A DNA stretch of 64,000 nucleotides. Source: Diaminobutyricibacter sp. McL0608. GTDB taxonomy: Bacteria; Actinomycetota; Actinomycetes; Actinomycetales; Microbacteriaceae. Shown here one piece after another: positions 1-7,694 of this stretch. The stretch covers positions 2,604,001 to 2,668,000 of the forward strand of contig NZ_CP154826.1 of the NCBI RefSeq assembly GCF_039613825.1, in the 5' to 3' direction. A program made the position numbers and the translations under genes. The notes under the pieces are model-generated. The model ran no database searches, had not been told where the DNA came from, and saw only the letters and a list, made by a program, of their open reading frames with translations. How positions within the stretch are numbered: position 1 is the stretch's first letter; each line of letters starts with the position of its first letter.

Positions 1-814
1 TCTCGCCCGTGAGACGGTGCCAGTCCCGCACGACTTCGAGCATCGACAGGGTGACGGGCAGCGTCGCGGCCGGCGACACCTTGCCGGTGGAGGTCTTGAT
101 GAAGTCGCCTCCGGCGAGGATGGCCAGCCAGGATGCGCGGCGCACGTTGTCGTACGTGTTCAGTTCGCCCGTCTCGAGGATCACCTTGAGGTGCGCGTAG
201 CTGCCGTCGGAGCGGCGGCAGGCCTCCTTGACGGCGACGATCTCGTCGAAGACCAGTCCGTAGCGGCCGGCGAGGAAGGCACCACGATCGATGACCATGT
301 CGATCTCGTCGGCGCCGGCGGCGACCGCGTCGGCCGTGTCGGCCAGTTTGACGGCAAGGGATGCGCGTCCGCTGGGGAACGCGGTCGCGACGGCCGCGAC
401 GGCGATGCCGGCCGGGTTCTTCGCGAGGTGCGCGTCGCCGAGAGCCGCAACGGCGAACGGGACCATGTCGCCGTAGACGCAGACGGCCGCGACGCGTGGG
501 GTGCTGAGGTCGCCGGGGTCGGGGGTCAGCGCCTTCGCCACGAGCGAGCGCACCTTGCCCGGCGTATCCGCTCCTTCGAGCGTGGTCAGGTCGATGAGCT
601 CGATGATCTTGTCGAGCGCCCAGCGCTTGCTGGTCGTCTTGATGGAGCGTGTGCCGAGGCCGGCCGCACGCTGTTCGAGGCCGACAGCGTCGACCCCCGG
701 AATGCCTTCGAGGTAGCGGCGCAGGCTGGCCTCGGTGAGGTCACCGCCCAGCACGTCCACTGCACGTGCCGCCGGGGCGAGGGATCGCCCGGGCGGGGTG
801 GTTTCGATGGTCAC
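1..814 (-). CDS. deoC: deoxyribose-phosphate aldolase (3' end outside window)
   Basis: Class I aldolase that cleaves 2-deoxyribose-5-phosphate to glyceraldehyde-3-phosphate and acetaldehyde in the cytoplasm. The Schiff-base lysine lies in FIKTSTGKVS, encoded near positions 80-110. The alternating TIM-barrel strands, such as GADEIDMVIDRGAFL and LKVILETGEL, match the long DeoC type. About 271 residues are visible and the C-terminus runs off the left edge. The start is a GTG at 814 that overlaps the stop of the upstream SorC-type regulator (GTGA), so the two are probably translationally coupled. The regulator is therefore a likely controller of deoxynucleoside or deoxysugar use. Confidence 0.93.
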   Translation of the reverse strand, partial: MTIETTPPGRSLAPAARAVDVLGGDLTEASLRRYLEGIPGVDAVGLEQRAAGLGTRSIKTTSKRWALDKIIELIDLTTLEGADTPGKVRSLVAKALTPDPGDLSTPRVAAVCVYGDMVPFAVAALGDAHLAKNPAGIAVAAVATAFPSGRASLAVKLADTADAVAAGADEIDMVIDRGAFLAGRYGLVFDEIVAVKEACRRSDGSYAHLKVILETGELNTYDNVRRASWLAILAGGDFIKTSTGKVSPAATLPVTLSMLEVVRDWHRLTGE

Positions 815-1803
815 TTCACTCCTTCGGTTCTGACGTGGTCGCCGGCGGCGTAGCCGGCGCTCGTCGACCTGCCGAGCAGGTCGTTGGCGGTCGCTTCGTC
901 GGTGATGAGCGTGGTGCACAGTCCGCTCGAGACGACCGCGTGGGCGATCCTGTGTTTGGTCTCACCCGCGATGACGGCGATGCTGACGCGAGCGGACCGC
1001 AGTTCGTCGAGCGTGATGCCGAGGGTGCGGCCGTTCAGCTCGTCGTCGGCGACCGAACCGTCTTCGGTGATGAAGCGGCCCACGACATCGCCGACGGCCC
1101 CCTTGTCGGCGAGGCTGCGGACATCGTCCGCGGTCAGGTAGCCGCTGTCGACGTGGACCGAGCTGGTGTCCACCACGCCCGCACTGAACAGGTAGGCGGA
1201 TGCGTTCCGTGCGATCTCGAGGACGCTCTGAACCGCGCGGTCCGCTTCGATGGCGCGACGGGTCGCGGCCTGTTCGAAGATGGCGGGACTGGGGAGCAGG
1301 GTCGCCGTGCCCTGCGCTTTGCGCGCGATGACGACGGCGGTGTCGGCCGCCGCGGTGGCCTGGCGGGTGCTGCTCACGCTGCCGTTGATCTGCACGGGGT
1401 TGACCCCGACGGCCCAGCCCGGTCGCAGCCGCGCCGCGACCGCGTGGAGGGTGCGACCCCAGCTGACGCCGAGGATGCGGGGCACCGGCCGCAGGGTCGT
1501 GAGATAGTCGGCGGCCGCCTGGGCCACCCTGGCCTGCACGTCGGAGTCGGAGTCGATCGTGGGCACGACGACTGCGTCGTCGAGGTCGTAGAAGCCGCAG
1601 AGTTCGCGTTCGAGGGAGAAGCGCCGCGCACTCGGGTGCACGATCTCGATGCGCACAAAGCCCTGCTCACGAGCCTGCACGAGGAGCCTGCCGACCTTCC
1701 ATCTGCTCACGCTGAGCGCGAGCCCGATCTCGTCCTGCGTCTTGCCCGCTTCGTAATAGAGCTCGGCTGCCTTCACGGCGAGGATCTCGTCGCTGTCATT
1801 CAT
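811..1803 (-). CDS. SorC-family sugar-responsive transcriptional regulator
   Basis: About 330 aa. An N-terminal helix-turn-helix (AGKTQDEIGLALSVSRWKVG, roughly residues 20-40) is followed by a SorC-type sugar-phosphate binding domain with motifs such as ILGVSWGRTL and a C-terminal SVADDELNGRTLGI-type loop. I chose ATG 1803 because AAAGGAG sits 8 bases upstream; a start at 1824 is possible but has no such site. The gene overlaps deoC by four bases. Family members such as B. subtilis DeoR bind deoxyribose-5-phosphate, which fits the partner gene. The effector here is inferred. It probably autoregulates through the operators at 1862-1896. Confidence 0.88.
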   Translation of the reverse strand: MNDSDEILAVKAAELYYEAGKTQDEIGLALSVSRWKVGRLLVQAREQGFVRIEIVHPSARRFSLERELCGFYDLDDAVVVPTIDSDSDVQARVAQAAADYLTTLRPVPRILGVSWGRTLHAVAARLRPGWAVGVNPVQINGSVSSTRQATAAADTAVVIARKAQGTATLLPSPAIFEQAATRRAIEADRAVQSVLEIARNASAYLFSAGVVDTSSVHVDSGYLTADDVRSLADKGAVGDVVGRFITEDGSVADDELNGRTLGITLDELRSARVSIAVIAGETKHRIAHAVVSSGLCTTLITDEATANDLLGRSTSAGYAAGDHVRTEGVK

Positions 1804-1838
1804 CGCAGCTGTCTCCTTTCGCACGATCCGCCGTATTC

Positions 1839-1922
1839 AGCTTAGGAAGGCGTGCGCGGTCGAGCAACTCTTGCGCGCAGGTTGCTCATATGAGCATGAG
1901 GCATTTCCCTTACTCTTGACGG
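1839..1922. promoter_or_regulatory. divergent sorC/ROK promoters with clustered GAGCAA operators
   Basis: Leftward promoter: TTGCTC (1867-1862), 17-bp spacer, TAAGCT (1844-1839). Rightward promoter: TACTCT at 1911-1916, six bases before the ROK GTG, giving a leaderless start. Two inverted repeats share half-sites. One is GAGCAAC (1862-1868) with GTTGCTC (1881-1887). The other is the perfect 14-bp palindrome TGCTCATATGAGCA (1883-1896). The first covers the leftward -35 and the second covers the rightward -35 zone, as expected for repression of both genes by the adjacent SorC-type protein. The sites are seen directly; the assignment is inferred. Confidence 0.65.
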
Positions 1923-2864
1923 GTGCTCACACCCCTCGCCCTCGCCGTCGATTTCGGCGGCACCAAAGTCGAATCCGCTCTCGTCACCGCCGACGGAACG
2001 GTCGTCCCCGGATCGCGGCACCGCCAGCCCACCGGCCGCAGCGCGACGTCCGAAGCGCTCGAGCAGTCCGTCGCCACTGTCGTCCGTGACGCGCTGGCCA
2101 CGGTTCCGGCGGAAGCCGAGGTCGTCGGCATCGGAATCGGCTGCGCGGGCCCGATCGAGCGCGTGGACGGGCTCGTCTCCCCGCTCAACGTGCCCGCCTG
2201 GCGCGGCTATCCCATGCGGTCGTTCGTGGCGGGAGTCGCGGCGGCGCAGGGGCACGCTGTTCCTGCCGCACTCGAAATGGACGGGGTCGCGATCACCCTG
2301 GCCGAGCACTGGGTCGGCGCCGCGCAGGGCGTCGACAATGTCATGGGCATGGTCGTCTCCACGGGCATCGGCGGCGGACTCATCGTCGGCGGCCGCGTCA
2401 TCACCGGCCCGACCGGCAACGCCGGTCACATCGGCCACGTCGAGGTCGGCGGAATGACCGGAGAGGACACGTTCGGCAACCCCACCGCGCTGGAGGCGAT
2501 CGCCTCGGGTCCCCACACCGTCGCCTGGGCGCGCAGCCAGGGCTTCACCGGCGCCACCGGAGAGGACCTCGCCGCCGCCTATGCCGCCGGGGACCCGATC
2601 GCGCGCCAGGCCATCGAACGCACCGGAGAGGCTGTCGGCCGCGCCATCGCATCCGCCACCGCCCTCGTCGACCTCGAGCTCGTCGCGATCGGCGGCGGGT
2701 TCTCGCAGTCGACCCCCGACCTGTTCGACATCGTCCGCGCGACGATCTCGCACCACTACTTCGAATTCGTGCGCAAGGTTCGGATCGTCCCTTCGGCGCT
2801 CTCCGGCGAGGGCCCGCTCATCGGAGCAGGCGCACTCGTCCACCGCGCGAACCTCCTCCCATAG
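1923..2864 (+). CDS. ROK-family sugar kinase
   Basis: 313 aa. The N-terminal phosphate-binding motif is DFGGTKVESAL (residues 10-20), with GIGCAGPI, STGIGGGLIVGG and the ROK core GNAGHIGHVEV, whose histidines normally sit at the sugar/zinc site. The usual cysteine cluster CxCGxxGCxE is absent: the aligned stretch reads TFGNPTALEAIASGP. This is therefore a zinc-less ROK variant. The start is GTG 1923 with no Shine-Dalgarno but a TACTCT box six bases upstream. Substrate unknown; glucose, N-acetyl-sugar or ribose-type sugars are possible. Divergence from sorC-deoC suggests a role in the same sugar route. Confidence 0.85.
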   Translation: MLTPLALAVDFGGTKVESALVTADGTVVPGSRHRQPTGRSATSEALEQSVATVVRDALATVPAEAEVVGIGIGCAGPIERVDGLVSPLNVPAWRGYPMRSFVAGVAAAQGHAVPAALEMDGVAITLAEHWVGAAQGVDNVMGMVVSTGIGGGLIVGGRVITGPTGNAGHIGHVEVGGMTGEDTFGNPTALEAIASGPHTVAWARSQGFTGATGEDLAAAYAAGDPIARQAIERTGEAVGRAIASATALVDLELVAIGGGFSQSTPDLFDIVRATISHHYFEFVRKVRIVPSALSGEGPLIGAGALVHRANLLP

Positions 2865-2922
2865 CGCGACTCCCTTCGCGCCCACGCGCATCCGTCGAAG
2901 AATCGGCGCTCACGTTGGGCGC

Positions 2923-4149
2923 TCAACGGCGCGTGAAGCTGTCCTCGAGCTGGTGCGGGCGCGCCACGATCGAGCCGGCGACGGCGGCTGCTGCGGCTGT
3001 GGCCAGCAGCACGACGAGCGCCAGCGTCCACTGGCCGGTCACCTGGTGCAGCACGCCGACGACGAGCGGGCCGAGCGCGCCGAGTGTGTAGCCGACGCCC
3101 TGCACGAAGCCGCTCAGCGCGACAGCGCCCTCGTGGGTGCGTGTGCGCACGTTGATCAGCACGAGAGACAACGGGAAGAGCAGCGGGCCGAGGCCGGCGA
3201 ACACCACCCACACCCAGGTGGCTGACGACGGCACCAGGATGAGGCCGAGATAGCCGACCACGAAACACACGACACCCGCGTAGACCAGCAGCGCGACATT
3301 CTTCAGGCGCGCCGCCAGAAGCGGGACGAGGAGGGCGGCCGGGATGCCCATCGCGGCATACAGGGAGAGCAGCGCGCCCGCCGCAGCGGGGTCGGAGCCG
3401 GCTGTGTCGTGCAGGATCTCGGGCAGCCAGGCGAACATTGCGTACGCGTTCAGCGACGACACCGCGAAGACGACGGCGAGCGACCATCCGATCGCGGTGT
3501 GCCAGACCCGTCCGAGCAGGCGCGGCTCCGGCTCCTCGACCTCGACGTCGTGGTCGGGATGCACGGGCTTGTGCGAGATCAGGATGCGCAGCCATGGCAG
3601 AACCGCGAGCAGGCTCAGCGCGCCCCACATCCCGACCGACACGCGCCAGCCGGCGCTGTCGGCGACCGGAACAGCAATGAGCGGAGGAAGGAGTGTGCTG
3701 ATCGAGATCACGGTCGCGTACAGCGACGTGACCAGCCCGATGCGGTCCGGGAAGTACCGCTTCACGAGCGGAGGCAGCAACACGTTGCCGACACCCATGC
3801 CGGCGAACGTGATCGCCGACCCGACTGCCAGCACGACGAACGATCCGGAGAAGGCGCGAACCGCGTCGCCGAGGAGGATCGCCGCAAGCGCGAAGACCAT
3901 GACCGTCTCGAGACTCGCACGGCGGGTGAAGGCCGGGGTGACGATTCCGAAGATCGCGAAGCAGACCGGGGGAAGCATCCCGAGCACACCTACCGCGATG
4001 CTCGAGATCGCGAAATCGACGCGGATCTCCGCGAAGATCGGCGAGAGCGCCGCAACCGCGGTACGCAGGTTGGCTGCGACGAGGAGGATGCCCAGAAGGG
4101 CGAGGGTTCGGCCGTGCCAGAGAGGACGTTGCGGTTGGTCTGGCACCAT
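2923..4149 (-). CDS. MFS transporter, CynX/NimT family
   Basis: 408 aa with about 12 predicted membrane segments. The first-helix motif AANLRTAVAALSPIFAEI is typical of the cyanate/nitroimidazole-type (CynX/NimT) major facilitator family. The central loop is acidic (PDHDVEVEEPEP). It lies 55 bases downstream of ribF in the same direction and may be the last gene of that unit. It converges with the ROK kinase. Substrate unknown; family members carry small organic anions or export drugs. ATG 4149 is kept; no strong ribosome site is seen. Confidence 0.85.
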   Translation of the reverse strand: MVPDQPQRPLWHGRTLALLGILLVAANLRTAVAALSPIFAEIRVDFAISSIAVGVLGMLPPVCFAIFGIVTPAFTRRASLETVMVFALAAILLGDAVRAFSGSFVVLAVGSAITFAGMGVGNVLLPPLVKRYFPDRIGLVTSLYATVISISTLLPPLIAVPVADSAGWRVSVGMWGALSLLAVLPWLRILISHKPVHPDHDVEVEEPEPRLLGRVWHTAIGWSLAVVFAVSSLNAYAMFAWLPEILHDTAGSDPAAAGALLSLYAAMGIPAALLVPLLAARLKNVALLVYAGVVCFVVGYLGLILVPSSATWVWVVFAGLGPLLFPLSLVLINVRTRTHEGAVALSGFVQGVGYTLGALGPLVVGVLHQVTGQWTLALVVLLATAAAAAVAGSIVARPHQLEDSFTRR

Positions 4150-4204
4150 TCGATCCTATCGGCGCACCGGAGACCGCCCGCGCGACCGCGACACCCGGCC
4201 CGGA

Positions 4205-5134
4205 TCAGGCGAGGATGGTGCGGGCCCGCTCGACGTCGGCGGCGATCTGGGCGATCAGCGGGTCGATCCCCGAGAATGCGACCATGCCGCGGATGCGCTC
4301 GACGAACGCGATCTCCACTCGGTGGTCGTACAGGTCGAGATCTTCGTCGAGCACGTACGCTTCGACCTGCTTGTGCGGTACACCTTCGAACGTCGGGTTG
4401 TTGCCCACCGAGATGGCGGCGGGATAGCGCACGCCTTCATCCGTCAGCCACCCGGCGTAGACGCCGTCGGCAGGGATGAGCCCCTCGGATTCGGGCGACA
4501 GGTTCGCTGTCGGAAAGCCGAGCTCCCGGCCTCGCGCCGCTCCGTGCACAACGATTCCGCGCACGCAGGGGACGTGACCGAGGAGGCGCGCCGCGTGAGC
4601 CACGTCACCGTCGGCGAGGAGCTCGCGGATCCAGGTCGAGGAGACGCGCCTGCCGCCCTCCGGCCGCACATCGTCGATGAGTCGTACGACGAAACCGAAC
4701 TTCTCGCCCAGCTCCTCGAGCTTCGTCACGTCGCCGGCGCCGCGCGCGCCGAACCGGAAATCGCTGCCGACGAGCACGACCCGCGCGTGCAGCCGGTCGA
4801 CGAGGATGCTCTCGACGAAGGCCTCCGGACTGAGGTCTGCCGTGTGCCGGTCGAAGGTCAGCAGCAGTGTCGCCGCTACACCGGTTCCCGCGAGCAGATC
4901 GAGCTTCTGATCCACTCCGGTCAGGGCGGGCGGGCATTTCTCCGGCGCGAGGAGTTCGAGCGGATTCCGGTCGAACGTGATCACCGTCGCGGTCAGACCT
5001 TGCGACGCCGCCACCTCATCCAGCGTCGCGATGACGGCTCGGTGACCGGTGTGGACGCCGTCGAACTTGCCGATCGTGACCGCGCTCGGACCGAAATCGG
5101 CCGGAACCTGATCGAGCGAACTGAAGACCTTCAC
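4205..5134 (-). CDS. ribF: bifunctional riboflavin kinase/FMN adenylyltransferase
   Basis: 309 aa, the usual RibF length. The N-terminal FAD synthetase module has GKFDGVHTGHR (HxGH type) and the C-terminal flavokinase has ARGRELGFPTANL. It converts riboflavin to FMN and then FAD. The start is GTG 5134 (VKVFSSLDQVP), which overlaps the stop of the upstream membrane-protein gene as GTGA. An ORF open to 5377 only reflects an open frame through that gene. It belongs to the truB-ribF unit. Confidence 0.96.
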   Translation of the reverse strand: MKVFSSLDQVPADFGPSAVTIGKFDGVHTGHRAVIATLDEVAASQGLTATVITFDRNPLELLAPEKCPPALTGVDQKLDLLAGTGVAATLLLTFDRHTADLSPEAFVESILVDRLHARVVLVGSDFRFGARGAGDVTKLEELGEKFGFVVRLIDDVRPEGGRRVSSTWIRELLADGDVAHAARLLGHVPCVRGIVVHGAARGRELGFPTANLSPESEGLIPADGVYAGWLTDEGVRYPAAISVGNNPTFEGVPHKQVEAYVLDEDLDLYDHRVEIAFVERIRGMVAFSGIDPLIAQIAADVERARTILA

Positions 5135-5628
5135 GATCGGCCGGCCCGGTCCGGTTCGTCGGCCGCTTCGCTCACAGGCTTGTTCTTCGACAGCCAGATC
5201 ATGCCGAGGATCGGCAGCACGAGAGGAATGAACAGGTAGCCCATGCCGTAGACCGACCAGACGGTCGCCTGGCGGCCGAACGGGTCGATACTGGTGAGGC
5301 CCAGCACTTCGGGCGCGAACAGGCTGAGAGAGCCGATCACGATCACACCCGCGAGTTCGAAAGAGATCGTGTACCACGCGACGCGGTACCAGACCGGTCC
5401 GGGGGCGATCAGGGCGATGGTGGCGACGATGTAGACGATCGCGGCGAGACCGGAGAGCGTGAACGCGATCGGGGCTTCGCCGAACCGGTCGATGATCTGG
5501 AAGACGCTCCGTCCGGTGGCGGCGAGCGCGAGGATGCCGTACACGAGGATGAGGAGGCGGCCGACGCCGGTGACACGCGGTCTTCTGGTCTTCGCCTTCT
5601 GGTGCACGGCGGGGGTCTGTTCTGGCAT
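5131..5628 (-). CDS. conserved four-helix membrane protein of unknown function
   Basis: 165 aa. A basic N-terminus (QKAKTRRPRVTG) is followed by four hydrophobic segments, near residues 23-43, 58-78, 88-108 and 128-150, and a polar tail. It lies between truB and ribF and is coupled to ribF by a GTGA overlap. No catalytic motif is seen. I do not assign a function. Confidence 0.8.
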   Translation of the reverse strand: MPEQTPAVHQKAKTRRPRVTGVGRLLILVYGILALAATGRSVFQIIDRFGEAPIAFTLSGLAAIVYIVATIALIAPGPVWYRVAWYTISFELAGVIVIGSLSLFAPEVLGLTSIDPFGRQATVWSVYGMGYLFIPLVLPILGMIWLSKNKPVSEAADEPDRAGRS

Positions 5629-5654
5629 CGCCTTACGATTCTAGACGCGCGCCG

Positions 5655-6023
5655 CTATGCTCCCTGCACGAACCAGATCTGCCCCATCCGGTACACCATG
5701 ACGGCGATCGCGAGACAGACGGCTCCGAGGATGACCGTGCTCCACCGGTTGCGTTCGATCAGCGCCCAGAAGCCTCCGGCAAGCGGCAGGATGAGCGCCG
5801 AGATCAGGTAGATGTAGAACTCGGCGAGACTGCCCGTCGGCTCGTTGCCCACCGCAGGCGCGACGATCGTCACGACGAGCTGGCCGACGAGCAGCACCTC
5901 GACGAGCGCGACGGCCCCCATCGTGAGATCGGACGGGACACGACCGGCAAGCCCCAGGACGATGCAGAGCACGCCGGCGATGCAGGCGACGATCACCTGG
6001 ACCGTCGTGAACCACTCGATCAT
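5655..6023 (-). CDS. small membrane protein of unknown function
   Basis: 122 aa with four hydrophobic stretches: VQVIVACIAGVLCIVLGL, ALVEVLLVGQLVVTIVA, FYIYLISALILPLAGGFWAL and TVILGAVCLAIAVMVYRMG. ATG 6023 overlaps the truB stop (ATGA), which decides the start against longer frames. It is the second membrane protein between truB and ribF, and its neighbours suggest shared transcription only. Confidence 0.8.
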   Translation of the reverse strand: MIEWFTTVQVIVACIAGVLCIVLGLAGRVPSDLTMGAVALVEVLLVGQLVVTIVAPAVGNEPTGSLAEFYIYLISALILPLAGGFWALIERNRWSTVILGAVCLAIAVMVYRMGQIWFVQGA

Positions 6024-6967
6024 GCGAGCTCGTCCGCGGGGAAGTTCACCAGGGTCCGGGCTTCTTTGCCGTGGAACTCGATCAGCCCGACCAGGTGGCC
6101 CGTCGGCGCAATCGCGGCGACGGGCTCGCCTCCGCCGTCGTGATCGGGCACATGGATGCGCTTGCCGTGGCCGAGATCGATCGCCTGCTGGTCGGTCAGG
6201 TCGAGACGCTCGAAGAGCAGGGAAGCGGCGTCGGCAGGTGGGATGACGCGTGACGCGACGTCGAGGCCGTCGATGGGGTGCGCATCCTCGACCACGAACG
6301 GACCGACGCGCGTACGCCGCAGCCGGGTCAGATGTCCTCCGACCTCGAGGGTCGCGCCCAGGTCGCGCGCGAGCGACCGGATGTACGTTCCGGATGAGCA
6401 CACGACGCGTACCGCCAGGTCGATCGCGACGGTCTCCCCGTCGACGACGACCCGCTCGGTGGCGAGGAGCTCGAACTCCGACACCGTGACCGGGCGCGCG
6501 GCCAGCACAACATCCTCGCCTGCGCGAACACGGGCGTACGCCCGCTTGCCGTCGACCTTGATCGCGCTCACAGAGCTCGGGACCTGCTCGATCTCCCCGG
6601 TGAGGTCGGCGATCCCGGCGAGCACGGCATCCGGTTCGACGGTGTCGAGTCTCCCGCTGCCCGCCTCCGAGACCAGCTCGCCCTCTGCATCGTCGGTCGT
6701 CGTCGAGGCGCCGAGCCGGATGGTCGCGTGGTACTCCTTGTCGGTTCCGACGATGTAGGTGAGGAGGCGGGTCGAACTCTGCAGGCCGAGGATGAGCAGG
6801 CCCGTCGCCATCGGATCGAGGGTGCCGGCATGGCCCACCTTGCGCGTGCCGGCCAGGCGCCTCGTGCGTGCGACCACGTCGTGGCTCGTCCAGCCCTCCG
6901 GTTTGTCGACGAGCAGGATGCCGCTCGGTGCGGGCGTCTGCGCCGGCACGCCGTCGGTCAGGCTCAC
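6020..6967 (-). CDS. truB: tRNA pseudouridine(55) synthase
   Basis: 315 aa. It isomerises U55 in the T-loop of tRNAs. Motif I GILLVDKPEGWTSHD and motif II HAGTLDPMATGLL, with the catalytic Asp in TLDP, are intact. KEYHATIRLGAST and a C-terminal PUA-like extension are also present. GTG 6967 overlaps the stop of the tetR gene (GTGA). In most actinobacteria truB follows rbfA directly; here rbfA is 5.2 kb away and truB sits behind a TetR gene instead. Confidence 0.96.
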   Translation of the reverse strand: MSLTDGVPAQTPAPSGILLVDKPEGWTSHDVVARTRRLAGTRKVGHAGTLDPMATGLLILGLQSSTRLLTYIVGTDKEYHATIRLGASTTTDDAEGELVSEAGSGRLDTVEPDAVLAGIADLTGEIEQVPSSVSAIKVDGKRAYARVRAGEDVVLAARPVTVSEFELLATERVVVDGETVAIDLAVRVVCSSGTYIRSLARDLGATLEVGGHLTRLRRTRVGPFVVEDAHPIDGLDVASRVIPPADAASLLFERLDLTDQQAIDLGHGKRIHVPDHDGGGEPVAAIAPTGHLVGLIEFHGKEARTLVNFPADELA

Positions 6968-7608
6968 GCGTCGGCCCCGACCACGCGGGGCCGGCCCGCG
7001 GCTTCGAGGGCGGCCAGTTCGAGGACCATCTGCAGCTTCGTGCCGAAGGTGGACTGGAGCAGCTCGCGGGCTGTCTCGTCGGTCAGGTATTCGTCGGGCA
7101 TCCGCAGCCCGAGCACAGTGTTGAGGAGCATCCCGTGCGCCAGGAATTCGCGGGTCGTCTCGGCGTCGAACCCTGCCTCGTCACGGAGCAGGCGGTAGAT
7201 CGTGAGGAACCCGTGGCGCGCCTTGCGGCCGACGACGGCGTCGCCACCCATGCTGAACGCCTGCATCAGGGAGAGCAGGATGCCACGGTCTTCGATGAGG
7301 TCGACGTATGCGAACCCGATGCGGCTGTGCAGGTCGTGGTCGGATTCGCCCGCATGTCGACCCTCTGCCAGAACGGTGCGGAAGGCTTCGACGAGTTTGT
7401 CGACCGCGCGGTCGAGCACTTCGAGGAAGAGGTTCTCTTTGCTGCCGAACATGCGAACGACGTAGGGCTGGCTGATGCCGGCAGCCCGGGCGATCTGGTC
7501 CGTGGTCGCGCCGAAGTAGCCGCGCTGGCCGAACACGAGGCTGGCCGCCGCCAGGATCGACTCGCGCCGTTCGCCTGCCGGGATCCGCTCGGCCGAATTG
7601 TCTTTCAC
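6964..7608 (-). CDS. TetR-family repressor of the divergent exporter
   Basis: 214 aa. The N-terminal TetR HTH (residues about 14-60) has FGQRGYFGATTDQIARAAG and ISQPYVVRMFGSKENLF; the C-terminal ligand domain is typical. GTG 7608 has no Shine-Dalgarno, but TAACCT (7621-7616) lies seven bases upstream, which fits a leaderless mRNA. It diverges from an exporter and the intervening palindrome overlaps the exporter's -10, so repression of that exporter is the likely role. Its 3' end overlaps truB, so truB probably shares its transcript. Confidence 0.9.
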   Translation of the reverse strand: MKDNSAERIPAGERRESILAAASLVFGQRGYFGATTDQIARAAGISQPYVVRMFGSKENLFLEVLDRAVDKLVEAFRTVLAEGRHAGESDHDLHSRIGFAYVDLIEDRGILLSLMQAFSMGGDAVVGRKARHGFLTIYRLLRDEAGFDAETTREFLAHGMLLNTVLGLRMPDEYLTDETARELLQSTFGTKLQMVLELAALEAAGRPRVVGADA

Positions 7609-7610
7609 GC

Positions 7611-7653
7611 TTGACAGGTTATCAGCCGATTACTACTCTGTCGCTTAGTAATC
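7611..7653 (+). promoter_or_regulatory. exporter promoter with TetR-type operator
   Basis: TTGACA at 7611-7616, a 17-bp spacer and TACTCT at 7634-7639 form a near-consensus sigma-70-type promoter for the downstream exporter. The inverted repeat GATTACT (7628-7634), 12-base centre, AGTAATC (7647-7653) covers the -10 and the start point. This is the classic arrangement for TetR repression. The palindrome is seen; the binding protein is inferred from the adjacent divergent tetR. Confidence 0.75.
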
Positions 7654-7694
7654 ATTCAATAACCACAACCCTTTCTCATGAATGGAGTTGGGCG

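Noticed and set aside
2865-2922. Possible terminator between the convergent ROK and CynX-type genes
   Set aside because: Only a direct repeat GGCGCTC/GGGCGCTC and weak pairing are present. No convincing stem.
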